A DNA stretch of 64,000 nucleotides from JBAZLV01 sp964586075 (GTDB lineage Bacteria > Nitrospirota > UBA9217), in assembly GCA_964586075.1 (NCBI GenBank), contig CAZPGZ010000004.1:62001-126000 (forward strand). The letters are read 5' to 3'. Positions 33,236-41,667 of the stretch are shown in pieces (within the stretch, counting starts at the first letter, position 1; every line of letters begins with the position of its first letter). The notes under the pieces are model-generated. The model saw nothing but the letters and a program-made list of their open reading frames with translations, did not search any database and was not told the DNA's origin. The position numbers were made by a program, and so were the translations under genes.

Positions 33236-33658
33236 TCAGTTTTTTCTTCTTCGTTCCTCATGCCTGATATCAAGCCGTTTTAATTGCTCAATGCGCTTGT
33301 TCTGATCGTTCAGCGCTTTCAAGACTGCTACCCAGTTTTGTGCTTCGGAACTTCTTTTGTCGTTAGGATACAGTTTGACAAATATTTCAAATTCGTGAGT
33401 GGCCTGTGCATAGTCTTTTTGCGCGTTATCAGCGGCCACGAGGGTCATTGCCAGTCCATAACGGGCATCTGCGGCATAGAATGAGTCAGGGGCCTCCTGA
33501 AGGAATTCACGGTATGCAGCAACTGCATTTGAGTACTGTTTTTTCTTCAAATAATTGTCTGCGGCAGATATGCTCCTCGTTCCGGACAGGACAGCGCAGG
33601 ATGAAAGTGTTATTATAAAAAAGAATGTGACCGTGACTGCGAAAAACTCCCGCCTCAT
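33236..33658 (-). CDS. TPR outer-membrane lipoprotein, BamD/YfiO-like
   Basis: This 140-residue protein has a lipoprotein signal peptide: hydrophobic VTVTFFFIITL is followed by lipobox LSSC with Cys21. Two or three TPR-like helices hairpins follow (AADNYLKKKQYSNAVAAYREFL, split by PDSFYAADARYGLAMTL), in the style of BamD. It is shorter than BamD, so it may be a small pilotin or scaffold lipoprotein. Its ATG overlaps the stop of the GGDEF gene by one base (TAATG), so the two are co-expressed and may act together at the envelope. Confidence 0.7.
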   Translation of the reverse strand: MRREFFAVTVTFFFIITLSSCAVLSGTRSISAADNYLKKKQYSNAVAAYREFLQEAPDSFYAADARYGLAMTLVAADNAQKDYAQATHEFEIFVKLYPNDKRSSEAQNWVAVLKALNDQNKRIEQLKRLDIRHEERRRKN

Positions 33659-35058
33659 TACGACCTCCGCTTATCTACAACAAAAACACTCTTCGGAATC
33701 GTTTTTGCGTAGTCCTTCAGCTCGGCGGCAATTTCCGAAGCCTCCAGCGGATCGGAATAGGTCCGATGTTCATTCGTCACGATGGCTATGGAAATGGTCA
33801 TGATCGGGAACTGCATTTCAATGCCCTGCCTTGTTTTCCCAAGAATATAGCCCCGCTTTTGGTCTTCGGGCTCGTAGAACTTGGGAATTCTGCTGTCGAA
33901 TCTGCTGATGATTTCTCCTGCTACTTCACGCATGACATCAGGTATCGTGATGACCACGAAATCGTCACCTCCCACATGACCGATGAAGTCATCGGAGGTT
34001 CCTTTTGCCTTTACCGAGGTTTCTATCAATCTTGCCGTCTCTTTTATTACTTCACTTCCGTTTGCATAGCCGTATCTGTCGTTGAAAGCTTTAAAGTTGT
34101 CGAGATCAAGGACACAGAATGCGAGCGGCTGGCCTGATTCTATGCGTTTCTTAAGTACGTTTTCTATGGCAATGCCGCCGGGCAGCCGGGTGAGCGGACT
34201 GGCATCCAGATACATTTCTTCAAGTTTCCGGAGCCGCTTCCCCATGGCAAGGAAAGCTTCCGAGAGGCTTCCGATTTCATCTTTCGTTTTTATTTTCGGA
34301 TCGTAGTCAAAATCGCCCTCTGCGACATGCTCGGTTGCCTCTTTTAGTTTATGGATGGACGAGGAAATATGGTGGGTCACTACAAACCCGGCCAGTGCGC
34401 CCGCAATAATGCTGAGGAGGCAGAGACCTGCTGTCGTAAGAAAGGCGGTATTGCCGATCGCCTGTATCTGCTTCATTTTTTCATCCTGCTCGGTGCGCGC
34501 AGCAGCAGACAGCATGCGTAGATTGTCGAGGAGCTTTTCCAGCACCGTTTTCAATTCATGGTTTGATATTGCATTTGCCTCTTCAATCTTCTTCTTTCGA
34601 AGCAATTCCATTTCTTGTGAGAAAAGATGGGTATATCGCTTGTGGAGTTTATCGATAATATCGAGTGCAGTAGCATCTGCGTCGGGATTTTTTTTAAGTG
34701 TAGCGAGCAGGGCGTTGAATTCCGCCCCCCTTTTTTCGAACAGGGAGCGGATATCCTTGCTTTTCAATATCAGATAACGCTTTTCGTACGTATCTTGGGC
34801 AAGCAGGGTATCGAGCATCTGGTCGGATGTTTCACTGATCATAATATCAACCTTGACGATGCTTCTGTTTAAACTGTTGATGCGTTCAAGGTTCACGAGA
34901 GCGTAGACCACGACAAAAACAGTCAGCGCCACGAGAGTCATATAACCCAAAAGCATTTTATTCGCAATATTGAGCCGTGCAAAAAGCCTTGAGGGGACAA
35001 GTTTATCCAGGATTTTTGGAGGAATGGGTATATTTATTTTCTTCGGGAACAAACGCAC
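33658..35058 (-). CDS. Membrane HAMP-GGDEF protein with altered GGDDF signature
   Basis: This 466-residue protein starts at a GTG. TM1 is at about residues 35-56, a periplasmic four-helix sensor lies between it and TM2 (about 203-227), a HAMP linker runs to about 280, and a GGDEF domain fills the rest. Diguanylate cyclases need GG(D/E)EF, but here residues 363-367 read GGDDF. The early loop is LDLDNFKAFNDRYGY rather than the usual DxDxFKxxNDxxGH. Catalysis may be lost or changed, leaving a c-di-GMP or nucleotide sensor role. A TTGACA-N17-TACTCT promoter ends six bases before the start codon and no Shine-Dalgarno is visible. Confidence 0.8.
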   Translation of the reverse strand: MRLFPKKINIPIPPKILDKLVPSRLFARLNIANKMLLGYMTLVALTVFVVVYALVNLERINSLNRSIVKVDIMISETSDQMLDTLLAQDTYEKRYLILKSKDIRSLFEKRGAEFNALLATLKKNPDADATALDIIDKLHKRYTHLFSQEMELLRKKKIEEANAISNHELKTVLEKLLDNLRMLSAAARTEQDEKMKQIQAIGNTAFLTTAGLCLLSIIAGALAGFVVTHHISSSIHKLKEATEHVAEGDFDYDPKIKTKDEIGSLSEAFLAMGKRLRKLEEMYLDASPLTRLPGGIAIENVLKKRIESGQPLAFCVLDLDNFKAFNDRYGYANGSEVIKETARLIETSVKAKGTSDDFIGHVGGDDFVVITIPDVMREVAGEIISRFDSRIPKFYEPEDQKRGYILGKTRQGIEMQFPIMTISIAIVTNEHRTYSDPLEASEIAAELKDYAKTIPKSVFVVDKRRS

Positions 35059-35064
35059 GGATCA

Positions 35065-35093
35065 AGAGTAACAAACATTTATAGCGTTGTCAA
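35065..35093 (-). promoter_or_regulatory. Promoter of the GGDEF gene placed for a leaderless transcript
   Basis: On the minus strand, TTGACA (35093-35088) and TACTCT (35070-35065) have a 17-base spacer, and six bases separate the minus-10 from the GTG start at 35058. The minus-10 keeps only the most conserved A2 and T6 plus T1. Confidence 0.45.
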
Positions 35094-37117
35094 TTATTTA
35101 GTGTGCTTGTGCCAGAAGTTTGTGGAGCTTCATCACGTGGTTGTTGCTCTTCATCGTCAGCCGCTCGTTCTTCACAATATTTTCTTGGTTCCGTGCCGGG
35201 CAGAAATGCTTCACGGATGGAAGATTTGCAGCTGTCAGTACATAGGAGTCCTGTTTTAGGTTCCACTTGCTTAAAGATGATGCCTTCAGGCACCGGGAAA
35301 TCTTCCGGCTGTCGTCCGGTCTGAGCTTTTTTCATGAATTCAAGCCAGAGGGGAAGCGCGGCGCGTGCACCGGTTTCTTTCGGTCCGATGCTCGAATGAT
35401 CATCATAGCCTACCCAAACTCCTGCAGCAAGGCTCGGTGTGTAGCCGATGAACCATGCATCACGATAATCGTTTGTTGTACCGGTTTTGCCTGCGGCAGG
35501 TGTGGCGAGTTCGCGGGCCTGCCATCCGGTTCCCCGGGTGATGACGCCCTTAAGCAGGCTTGTCATCAGGTACGCTGTTTCCGGACTGATGACCTGTGCG
35601 GGCAATGCGTCATTAATGTAAAGTACTCTGCCGGTGTTATCGCTGATGGTAAGGATGGAAACCGGACCGATCCTGATCCCATGGTTGGCAAAGACAGTAT
35701 ACGCTGACGTGAGTTCCAGCAGTGTTACGTCCGAGCTTCCGAGCGCCAGGGAAAGGTAGGGGGCCAGTGTGCTCGTAATGCCGATTTTTTGCGCATATTG
35801 AATGGTTTCATCAACACCGATTTTTTCAAGCAGCCTGACTGTGGGGATATTCAAAGACTGACTGATTGCCCTGCTCAAGGTAACCGGTCCCTGATATGTC
35901 CGAGTGAAATTTTCCGGCGTCCAGCTTTTTTTCCGGTCTATTTTAATGGTAAGCGGAGAGTCATCAAGAATGTCTGAAGCGCCAAAACCCCGGTTCACGG
36001 CGGCCGCAAAAATTATCGGTTTAAACGCTGAACCGGGCTGACGAAGGGCCTGTACTGAACGGTTAAACTGGCTCTGCGCATAATCGCGGCCGCCGACCAT
36101 GGCACGGATGCGGCCGGTCAACGGTTCGATGGCTAGTAATGCCGCCTGGAGGGGCGTTTTCGAAGGTTTCCTAAGGCGGCTTTCAATTTTTCGGAGACCG
36201 GTCGCTACGGCATCTTCCGCATATTTCTGCAGTTCATCATTTATGGTTGTGTAAATATTAAGTCCACCGGTATACAGAATGCTTGATCCGAATCGCTCTT
36301 CGACCCGTTGTCTGATGTATTCCACAAAATAAGGTGCGGGACCTCCGGATTTGACCGGTGACTGAATCGGGATCGGAATTCGTTTTGCTTCTTCCGCTTC
36401 CATTTTGGTAATAGCCCCGGTTGTCACCATGCGGTTTAGGACATAGGTGCGCCGGCTCAGTGCGCTTGCCGGTGATTTGAATGGAGAATAGTGCTTCGGT
36501 GAACGAGGCAGACCGGCAAGAAGCGCGCATTCTTCGAGCGTGAGTTCTCTGGCTGATTTCCCGAAATAGACCTGGGCTGCGGCCTCAATGCCATAGGCCC
36601 CGCTGCCGAAGTATATCTGGTTCAGATACAGCGAAAGAATTTCACGTTTGGTGTATCGCTGCTCGATTCTGAGCGCGAGGGCCATTTCCTTCAGCTTTCG
36701 CGTATAACTTCGTTCGGGAGTGAGAAAAAGGACTTTTGCAAGTTGCTGGGTGAGAGTGCTTCCTCCTTCCAGCACCTTTCCTGCTCGGATATTCCTGAAC
36801 ATTGCTCGTGCCATGCCCCGAAAATCCAGCCCATGATGGCTGTAAAACCGTGCATCTTCTGTCGCGATGAGTGCCTTTATCAGCATATCAGGCACGTTTT
36901 CCAGCAAGACAGGTGTGCGGTTTTCGAGAAAAAACTCTGCCAGCAGTTTATTGTTATCAGAGTAGACCCGCGAGGTGATGCTCGGTTTGTATTCTTCAAG
37001 CGCCTGTACTTCAGGAAGGTCCCACACAGAGAAGATCGCGAAGCCGGTTGCTCCACCGATAAGGATCGCCGTGAGTGCCAGAACGAGGTACAGGAACAAG
37101 GATTTTTTTGTTCTCAT
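35090..37117 (-). CDS. mrcA: Penicillin-binding protein 1A
   Basis: This bifunctional peptidoglycan synthase has about 675 residues from ATG 37117. The N-terminal anchor is FLYLVLALTAILIGGATGF. The GT51 transglycosylase domain has TEDARFYSHHGLDFRGMARA and GGSTLTQQLAKVLFL. The transpeptidase domain has the serine motif RQPGSAFKPI, SLN (QSLN) and KTGTT (AGKTGTTNDYRD). The frame continues upstream to 37252, but a TTGCTT-N17-TATAAT promoter ends seven bases before ATG 37117, which gives the normal PBP1A N-terminus. The C-terminal tail ends in an acidic, Gln-rich stretch with two cysteines (LLCTDSCKSS). Confidence 0.92.
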   Translation of the reverse strand: MRTKKSLFLYLVLALTAILIGGATGFAIFSVWDLPEVQALEEYKPSITSRVYSDNNKLLAEFFLENRTPVLLENVPDMLIKALIATEDARFYSHHGLDFRGMARAMFRNIRAGKVLEGGSTLTQQLAKVLFLTPERSYTRKLKEMALALRIEQRYTKREILSLYLNQIYFGSGAYGIEAAAQVYFGKSARELTLEECALLAGLPRSPKHYSPFKSPASALSRRTYVLNRMVTTGAITKMEAEEAKRIPIPIQSPVKSGGPAPYFVEYIRQRVEERFGSSILYTGGLNIYTTINDELQKYAEDAVATGLRKIESRLRKPSKTPLQAALLAIEPLTGRIRAMVGGRDYAQSQFNRSVQALRQPGSAFKPIIFAAAVNRGFGASDILDDSPLTIKIDRKKSWTPENFTRTYQGPVTLSRAISQSLNIPTVRLLEKIGVDETIQYAQKIGITSTLAPYLSLALGSSDVTLLELTSAYTVFANHGIRIGPVSILTISDNTGRVLYINDALPAQVISPETAYLMTSLLKGVITRGTGWQARELATPAAGKTGTTNDYRDAWFIGYTPSLAAGVWVGYDDHSSIGPKETGARAALPLWLEFMKKAQTGRQPEDFPVPEGIIFKQVEPKTGLLCTDSCKSSIREAFLPGTEPRKYCEERAADDEEQQPRDEAPQTSGTSTLNN

Positions 37118-37124
37118 ATTACGC

Positions 37125-37153
37125 ATTATACATTCCGAAATTAGAAAAAGCAA
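37125..37153 (-). promoter_or_regulatory. Promoter of mrcA placed for a leaderless transcript
   Basis: On the minus strand, TTGCTT (37153-37148) and TATAAT (37130-37125) are 17 bases apart. Seven bases lie between the minus-10 and the ATG at 37117, so the transcript should start at or one base before the start codon. Confidence 0.65.
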
Positions 37154-37206
37154 AGCAAGAGAAAGAGCATCTGACGGATTTTGTGTCTGTATTGGTAGTT
37201 CTTGTA

Positions 37207-37235
37207 TTGAGTTTTTATCCTCATGATGATATGAT
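37207..37235 (+). promoter_or_regulatory. Promoter of cobO
   Basis: TTGAGT (37207-37212) and TATGAT (37230-37235) have a 17-base spacer. The predicted start near 37242 lies past the upstream ATG at 37238, which supports the downstream GTG start. Confidence 0.6.
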
Positions 37236-37273
37236 TTATGCATTGCTTTCAATTAATCGGCAAGGAGTTAGGC

Positions 37274-37804
37274 GTGAGCAAAGGGCTCATAATTGTTTTT
37301 ACGGGAGACGGCAAGGGCAAAACAAGCGCTGCTCTCGGCATCGCGCTTCGTGCTTTTGGCCATCATATGTCCGTATCCATAATTCAGTTTATTAAGGAGT
37401 CAGCAGCGACGGGTGAGGGATTGGCAGCGGAACGCCTCGGACCGGAGCTGGAATTTCGTTCGCAAGGAAGGGGATTTGTGATCGGGACCGATAATGATCA
37501 CCAGTTGTCTGAACACCGCACGGCAGCGGAACAGGCGCTTGAACTTGCACGCCAACGGATGCTTTCCGGTTCGTGCGATGTCCTCATTCTGGATGAAATC
37601 AATAATGCCGTACACCTTGGTTTGATCGACATTAACGTTCTGCTCGATTTCATCAAAAATAAACCTCCGAGACTCCATCTGGTTTTGACCGGTCGCGATG
37701 CCCATCCTGACCTCATCTCGGCAGCAGACATGGTGACGGAAATGCGATCAGTTAAACACCCCTTTCATTCAGGAATACCGGCTCAAAAAGGAATAGACTA
37801 TTAA
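37274..37804 (+). CDS. cobO: Cob(I)yrinic acid a,c-diamide adenosyltransferase
   Basis: This 176-residue P-loop protein of the CobA/CobO/BtuR family adenosylates corrinoids with ATP. Visible are FTGDGKGKTSAALGIALRA (Walker A), QFIKES, VLILDEINNA and the late LTGRDAHPDLISAADMVTEM. I start it at GTG 37274, which has AAGGAG eight bases upstream; the upstream ATG 37238 coincides with the predicted transcript start. No cobalamin riboswitch is evident before it, and no other cobalamin genes are in the window. Confidence 0.9.
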   Translation: MSKGLIIVFTGDGKGKTSAALGIALRAFGHHMSVSIIQFIKESAATGEGLAAERLGPELEFRSQGRGFVIGTDNDHQLSEHRTAAEQALELARQRMLSGSCDVLILDEINNAVHLGLIDINVLLDFIKNKPPRLHLVLTGRDAHPDLISAADMVTEMRSVKHPFHSGIPAQKGIDY

Positions 37805-37812
37805 AAGTCAAA

Positions 37813-37841
37813 TTGACTTTGATTTTTCTAAGTGCTACTAT
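37813..37841 (+). promoter_or_regulatory. Promoter of phoH placed for a leaderless transcript
   Basis: TTGACT (37813-37818) and TACTAT (37836-37841) are 17 bases apart, and seven bases separate the minus-10 from ATG 37849. No Shine-Dalgarno sequence precedes this ATG. Confidence 0.6.
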
Positions 37842-37848
37842 TTTCTTA

Positions 37849-38814
37849 ATGAAGACGAATGTGGCAACGGTAATCATCGAAAATGAGCATTATCTTCCGA
37901 TTCTGTACGGCGATATGGATGCTAATCTCCGGCTGATAGAGAACTCCTTTGGAGTGGTCCTGAATGCCAGAGGAAACAGGATTCAGATTGAGGGGGAAGA
38001 AAAGGTTGTTGAAAAAGTAGAACATCTTATCAGACAACTTGCAGACCTGTTGGCGCAGGGCGTTGTCACTCAGAAAGACGATGTGAACACCGCGATCCTC
38101 GCTTTTTCCAATCAATCATCCGCAGGTTTAAAAGAACTTTTTCAAAAAACAATACCGGTATCAGGCAGAAAACGGCCGGTTGCCCCTAAAAACGAGGCCC
38201 AGCGCAAATACATTGAAGCAATCAGGCTGCATGATATTGTTTTCGGCATAGGGCCGGCTGGAACGGGCAAAACCTATCTTGCCATGGCTACCGCAGTTTC
38301 CGCGTTGCTCCGGCGCGAGGTAAGCAGGATTATTTTGGTGCGTCCCGCCGTAGAAGCAGGCGAGAAACTCGGCTTTCTTCCCGGCGATCTCTATGAAAAA
38401 GTCAATCCATATTTGCGGCCGCTTTATGACGCGCTTTATGACATGATTGAGACGGAGAAAGCCAATAAACTCATAGAGCGCGGCGACATAGAAATAGCTC
38501 CACTCGCGTTTATGCGCGGCCGCACCTTGAATGATTCTTTTATTATTCTGGATGAAGCGCAGAATACCACATCCGAGCAGATGAAAATGTTTCTCACCCG
38601 GCTCGGGTTCAACTCAAAAACAGTGGTGACCGGAGATATTACTCAAATCGACCTCCCGAGCGGCAGAAGTTCCGGACTTATCGAAGTACAGGGAATCCTT
38701 GAAGGAATCAGCGGCATACGCTTTGTCTATTTTACCAACAGGGATGTCGTGCGCCATAAACTGGTTCAACAGATTATCAAAGCGTACGAGCAATATGAGG
38801 CAGTAGATGAATAG
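37849..38814 (+). CDS. PhoH family ATPase
   Basis: This 321-residue protein has an N-terminal KH-like region (about residues 10-75). A PhoH P-loop ATPase domain follows with GIGPAGTGKTYLAMA (Walker A), RPAVEAGEKLGFLPGDL, and FIILDEAQNTTSEQMKMFLTRLG (Walker B). It is probably an RNA-linked ATPase. PhoH beside a PgpH-type HD protein, ybeY and dgkA is a widely conserved order in Firmicutes and some Gram-negatives. The frame opens at 37813, but those codons overlap the minus-35; ATG 37849 fits both the family and the promoter. It overlaps the next gene by 8 bases. Confidence 0.9.
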   Translation: MKTNVATVIIENEHYLPILYGDMDANLRLIENSFGVVLNARGNRIQIEGEEKVVEKVEHLIRQLADLLAQGVVTQKDDVNTAILAFSNQSSAGLKELFQKTIPVSGRKRPVAPKNEAQRKYIEAIRLHDIVFGIGPAGTGKTYLAMATAVSALLRREVSRIILVRPAVEAGEKLGFLPGDLYEKVNPYLRPLYDALYDMIETEKANKLIERGDIEIAPLAFMRGRTLNDSFIILDEAQNTTSEQMKMFLTRLGFNSKTVVTGDITQIDLPSGRSSGLIEVQGILEGISGIRFVYFTNRDVVRHKLVQQIIKAYEQYEAVDE

Positions 38815-40594
38815 CAAAAACAAAACCCAGGTAAAGCTTCTGCCGAAGACGCAGTCCCAGGAGCAGGAGAAGGATGAGTCACTGGCATTGCCGCCGCGAA
38901 AATTATACAATATAGGCATCGGCCTCGCGACAGCGTTGCTGCTGGCGTTTGTCTTGCTGCCCAGAACGCCTCATCTGGAAAAAGGGGAAGTGGCGACCCG
39001 GGACATTACGGCGCCCTATACGCTGTACGTGGAGTTTCTGAGCCAAGATCAAACCCCGGTTTCCTTCAAAGTAAATAAAGGGGACCTCATTGTTGAATCC
39101 GGCCACCGGGTATCGGAACGGTCGGCACGGATTCTTGAAGAAATAGCACGCCGGGAGGGAATCGGCAATAGGCTTCATGCCTATGCAGGTCTTGTTGCGC
39201 TGATCCTTATTCTTTTTTATCTCTTCTACCGCGATATCAAGCGATATCGCGCTGCGCTCATTTCTGATGCAAGAAAGATGGCCCTGATCGCCTTTCTGCT
39301 GATCTTTACGCTCATCATGACACAGGCTTTCAGGTTTATTTTTTCACTTCTTGCCGACAAACTCCAATTGGATATTACGACAATCGGTTTTGCACTGCCG
39401 GTCGCTGCGGGAGCAATGCTGACCAGCCTGCTGCTGGACTTTCACCTTGCCCTGGCTTTTTCCTTCGTAGTCAGCATCCTGCTCGGCATTGCGTTCCAGG
39501 GAGAGCCGTTTATCGGAATCTATTGTTTTCTCGGAAGCATTATTGCAGCACTCAAAGTAATCCGATGCAAGCGAAGAACGGCCCTGCTTAAGGCGGGAGC
39601 TTTTACGGCATTGGTCAATATTCTGGTTATCGTTTGCATTGACATCTACCACGGCGTTCTGGTGACGCGTGGTGTCGACGACCTGATTGCGGGATTTCTC
39701 GGAGCTATTATGGTGACGATGATCGTCTCAGTCACCTTGCCGTTTTTTGAGTCAGCGTTCGATATAGCAACCGATATCAAACTGCTTGAGCTTATGGATC
39801 CCAACCAGCCACTGCTGAAAGAGCTGGTTTTTAAGAGTCCGGGCACGTATCATCACAGTATTCTTATCGGAAATCTGGCGGAGTCGGCTGCTGAAGCGAT
39901 TGGCGAAAATCCCATCCTCGCTCGTGTCGGCGCCTATTATCACGATATCGGGAAAATCCCCAAATCTGAATATTTTATCGAAAACCAACGCCCGGCAGAA
40001 AATAAACACGATAAACTCATGCCTTCCATGAGCAGTCTGATTATTGCTTCCCATGTCAAGGAAGGAGTGGAACTTGCCCGCGCCCACCGTCTGCCATCAT
40101 CGATTGTCGACATCATCCAGCAACATCATGGTACGTCGCTGATTACCTATTTTTACCAGAAGGCAAAAGATCTCCAGCCGTATGCTCTTATTTCCGAGGA
40201 AGAATACCGATATCACGGACCGCGGCCCCGGACAAAGGTGGCGGCCATTGTGATGCTTTCAGACGCAGTGGAAGCAGCATCAAGAACCCTTGAAGAGCCG
40301 ACACCACAGCGCATCCAGACGCTTACCAACAGCATTATCTCCAAAATTTTCCTCGATGATCAATTAAGTATGTGCGATCTTACATTGAAAGACCTCCGGG
40401 AAATATCCAAGAGCTTCAATTTTGTTCTCACCGGCATTTACCACCACCGTATTGATTATCCAGGCGTGGATTTTTTTGGAGAAAAAAAACAAAATGAACA
40501 TTCTGATAAAAAGCAACCTGAAGAAAGAAAGCCCGCCAACAACAAGAATAAAGAAACAATTCAGGAGACTGCTGCGGAACATAGGCCTGCCTGA
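38807..40594 (+). CDS. PgpH-type 7TM-HD phosphohydrolase
   Basis: This 595-residue protein has a first membrane helix near residue 35, an extracytoplasmic 7TMR-HDED domain (short compared with Listeria PgpH), about seven membrane helices at residues 125-310, and a cytoplasmic HD domain. The HD domain shows YHHSILIGNLAESAAEAIG, GAYYHDIGK and IIQQHHGTSL. PgpH of Gram-positives degrades cyclic di-AMP; that activity is a reasonable guess here, but no diadenylate cyclase is in the window. The C-terminal tail is highly charged and Lys/Glu-rich, and its last 101 bases overlap ybeY. Confidence 0.85.
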   Translation: MNSKNKTQVKLLPKTQSQEQEKDESLALPPRKLYNIGIGLATALLLAFVLLPRTPHLEKGEVATRDITAPYTLYVEFLSQDQTPVSFKVNKGDLIVESGHRVSERSARILEEIARREGIGNRLHAYAGLVALILILFYLFYRDIKRYRAALISDARKMALIAFLLIFTLIMTQAFRFIFSLLADKLQLDITTIGFALPVAAGAMLTSLLLDFHLALAFSFVVSILLGIAFQGEPFIGIYCFLGSIIAALKVIRCKRRTALLKAGAFTALVNILVIVCIDIYHGVLVTRGVDDLIAGFLGAIMVTMIVSVTLPFFESAFDIATDIKLLELMDPNQPLLKELVFKSPGTYHHSILIGNLAESAAEAIGENPILARVGAYYHDIGKIPKSEYFIENQRPAENKHDKLMPSMSSLIIASHVKEGVELARAHRLPSSIVDIIQQHHGTSLITYFYQKAKDLQPYALISEEEYRYHGPRPRTKVAAIVMLSDAVEAASRTLEEPTPQRIQTLTNSIISKIFLDDQLSMCDLTLKDLREISKSFNFVLTGIYHHRIDYPGVDFFGEKKQNEHSDKKQPEERKPANNKNKETIQETAAEHRPA

Positions 40595-40928
40595 TGCGGA
40601 ACTGAGCATCCTGTTTGTCGGCGACAGGGCCATGCGGACGCTCAACCGGCGTTATCGTGCCAAGGACAAAACCACGGATGTCCTTTCCTTTTCTTTCAAG
40701 GAAGGGAAGTTCAATACTATCCGGACGGAAATGCTCGGAGATATAGTAATTTCCGTGCCCGCTGCCCGCCGGCAGGCAAATGCTTTAGGACAGAGGGTCA
40801 GCCTGGAAATTCAGCGTTTGCTGGTGCATGGTTTAGTTCATCTCCTCGGCTATGACCATGAGCGCAGTGCACGGGAAGCCCGGCGCATGGAGCGGATGGA
40901 GCAGCTGCTTCTGAAAAAACTTATATGA
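40494..40928 (+). CDS. ybeY: Endoribonuclease YbeY, rRNA maturation
   Basis: This 144-residue UPF0054 protein carries the three-histidine metal site HGLVHLLGYDHE, and LNRRYRAKDKTTDVLSFSF earlier. It takes part in 16S rRNA 3' end processing and ribosome quality control. The frame is open from 40422, but ATG 40494 has GGAG about ten bases upstream and gives the normal length. This start lies 101 bases inside the upstream HD-protein gene, an unusually long overlap. The stop overlaps the ATG of the kinase-phosphatase fusion. Confidence 0.9.
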   Translation: MNILIKSNLKKESPPTTRIKKQFRRLLRNIGLPDAELSILFVGDRAMRTLNRRYRAKDKTTDVLSFSFKEGKFNTIRTEMLGDIVISVPAARRQANALGQRVSLEIQRLLVHGLVHLLGYDHERSAREARRMERMEQLLLKKLI

Positions 40929-41626
40929 AACCAAAAACTTGGTTCCAGAGCGTCAATCTTGCGATTGAGGGAATCATCTATGCCGTCAGGACCCAGCGGC
41001 ATATGCGCTATCATTTTTATGCCGCCTTGGCGACCCTGGTGCTCAGCTTGCTGCTGAGTATATCCCGGATTGAATTTATTCTGCTCTGTACGGCTATTGT
41101 GCTGGTGCTGGTGGCTGAAATGCTGAATACTGCCATTGAAGTCACTGTGGATATGATTTCGGAAGAATTTCATCCCATGGCCAAGATTGCGAAGGATATT
41201 GCTGCCGGCGTTGTCCTTATTGCATCGGTTGGCGCTCTGACGCTCGCGTATCTTATTCTGTATCCGGCGCTTACAGCTGCCTTCGCGGGCGGAAACTGGC
41301 ATGTGCGCAAAGTATCGAACGACCTGATTGCATTTTCCGCACTTTCCGTTGTTATTATTTTGGTTATTATCATCAAGGCCTTTTTGGGAAAAGGAGAACC
41401 GCTCAGAGGGGGAATGCCGAGCGGACACGCTGCCGTATCGTTTTCCATCTGGGTGGCTGCATGCTATCTGACGCGCAGCATTCCCATTATTGTCCTTACG
41501 TGTCTGCTTGCCGTCATGGTAAGCTGGAGCAGATGGTCATCAGGCATCCACAAGCCGATTGAAGTGATGTTAGGCGCCCTGCTTGGTTCAGGGATAACCC
41601 TGCTCTTTTTTTGGTTGTTTGGCTGA
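40925..41626 (+). CDS. Diacylglycerol/undecaprenol kinase fused to a PAP2 phosphatase
   Basis: This 233-residue membrane protein has two parts. Residues 1-115 match the DgkA/UdpK kinase: Glu65, Asn68, Glu72, Asp76, His83 and KIAKDIAAG around 87-94. Residues 120-233 match a PAP2 phosphatase: PSGHAA at 165-170, SR at 202-203 and His209 in SRWSSGIH, with Glu213 in place of the usual Asp. The first PAP2 motif (KxxxxxxRP) is degenerate. Kinase and phosphatase would act in opposite directions on the same lipid, for example undecaprenol and undecaprenyl phosphate, used for cell-wall and O-antigen carriers. It overlaps ybeY by four bases. Confidence 0.85.
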   Translation: MKPKTWFQSVNLAIEGIIYAVRTQRHMRYHFYAALATLVLSLLLSISRIEFILLCTAIVLVLVAEMLNTAIEVTVDMISEEFHPMAKIAKDIAAGVVLIASVGALTLAYLILYPALTAAFAGGNWHVRKVSNDLIAFSALSVVIILVIIIKAFLGKGEPLRGGMPSGHAAVSFSIWVAACYLTRSIPIIVLTCLLAVMVSWSRWSSGIHKPIEVMLGALLGSGITLLFFWLFG

Positions 41627-41667
41627 TATAACCGGCAGATTCTGAAACGTGATTTCTGGAGGTGTGT

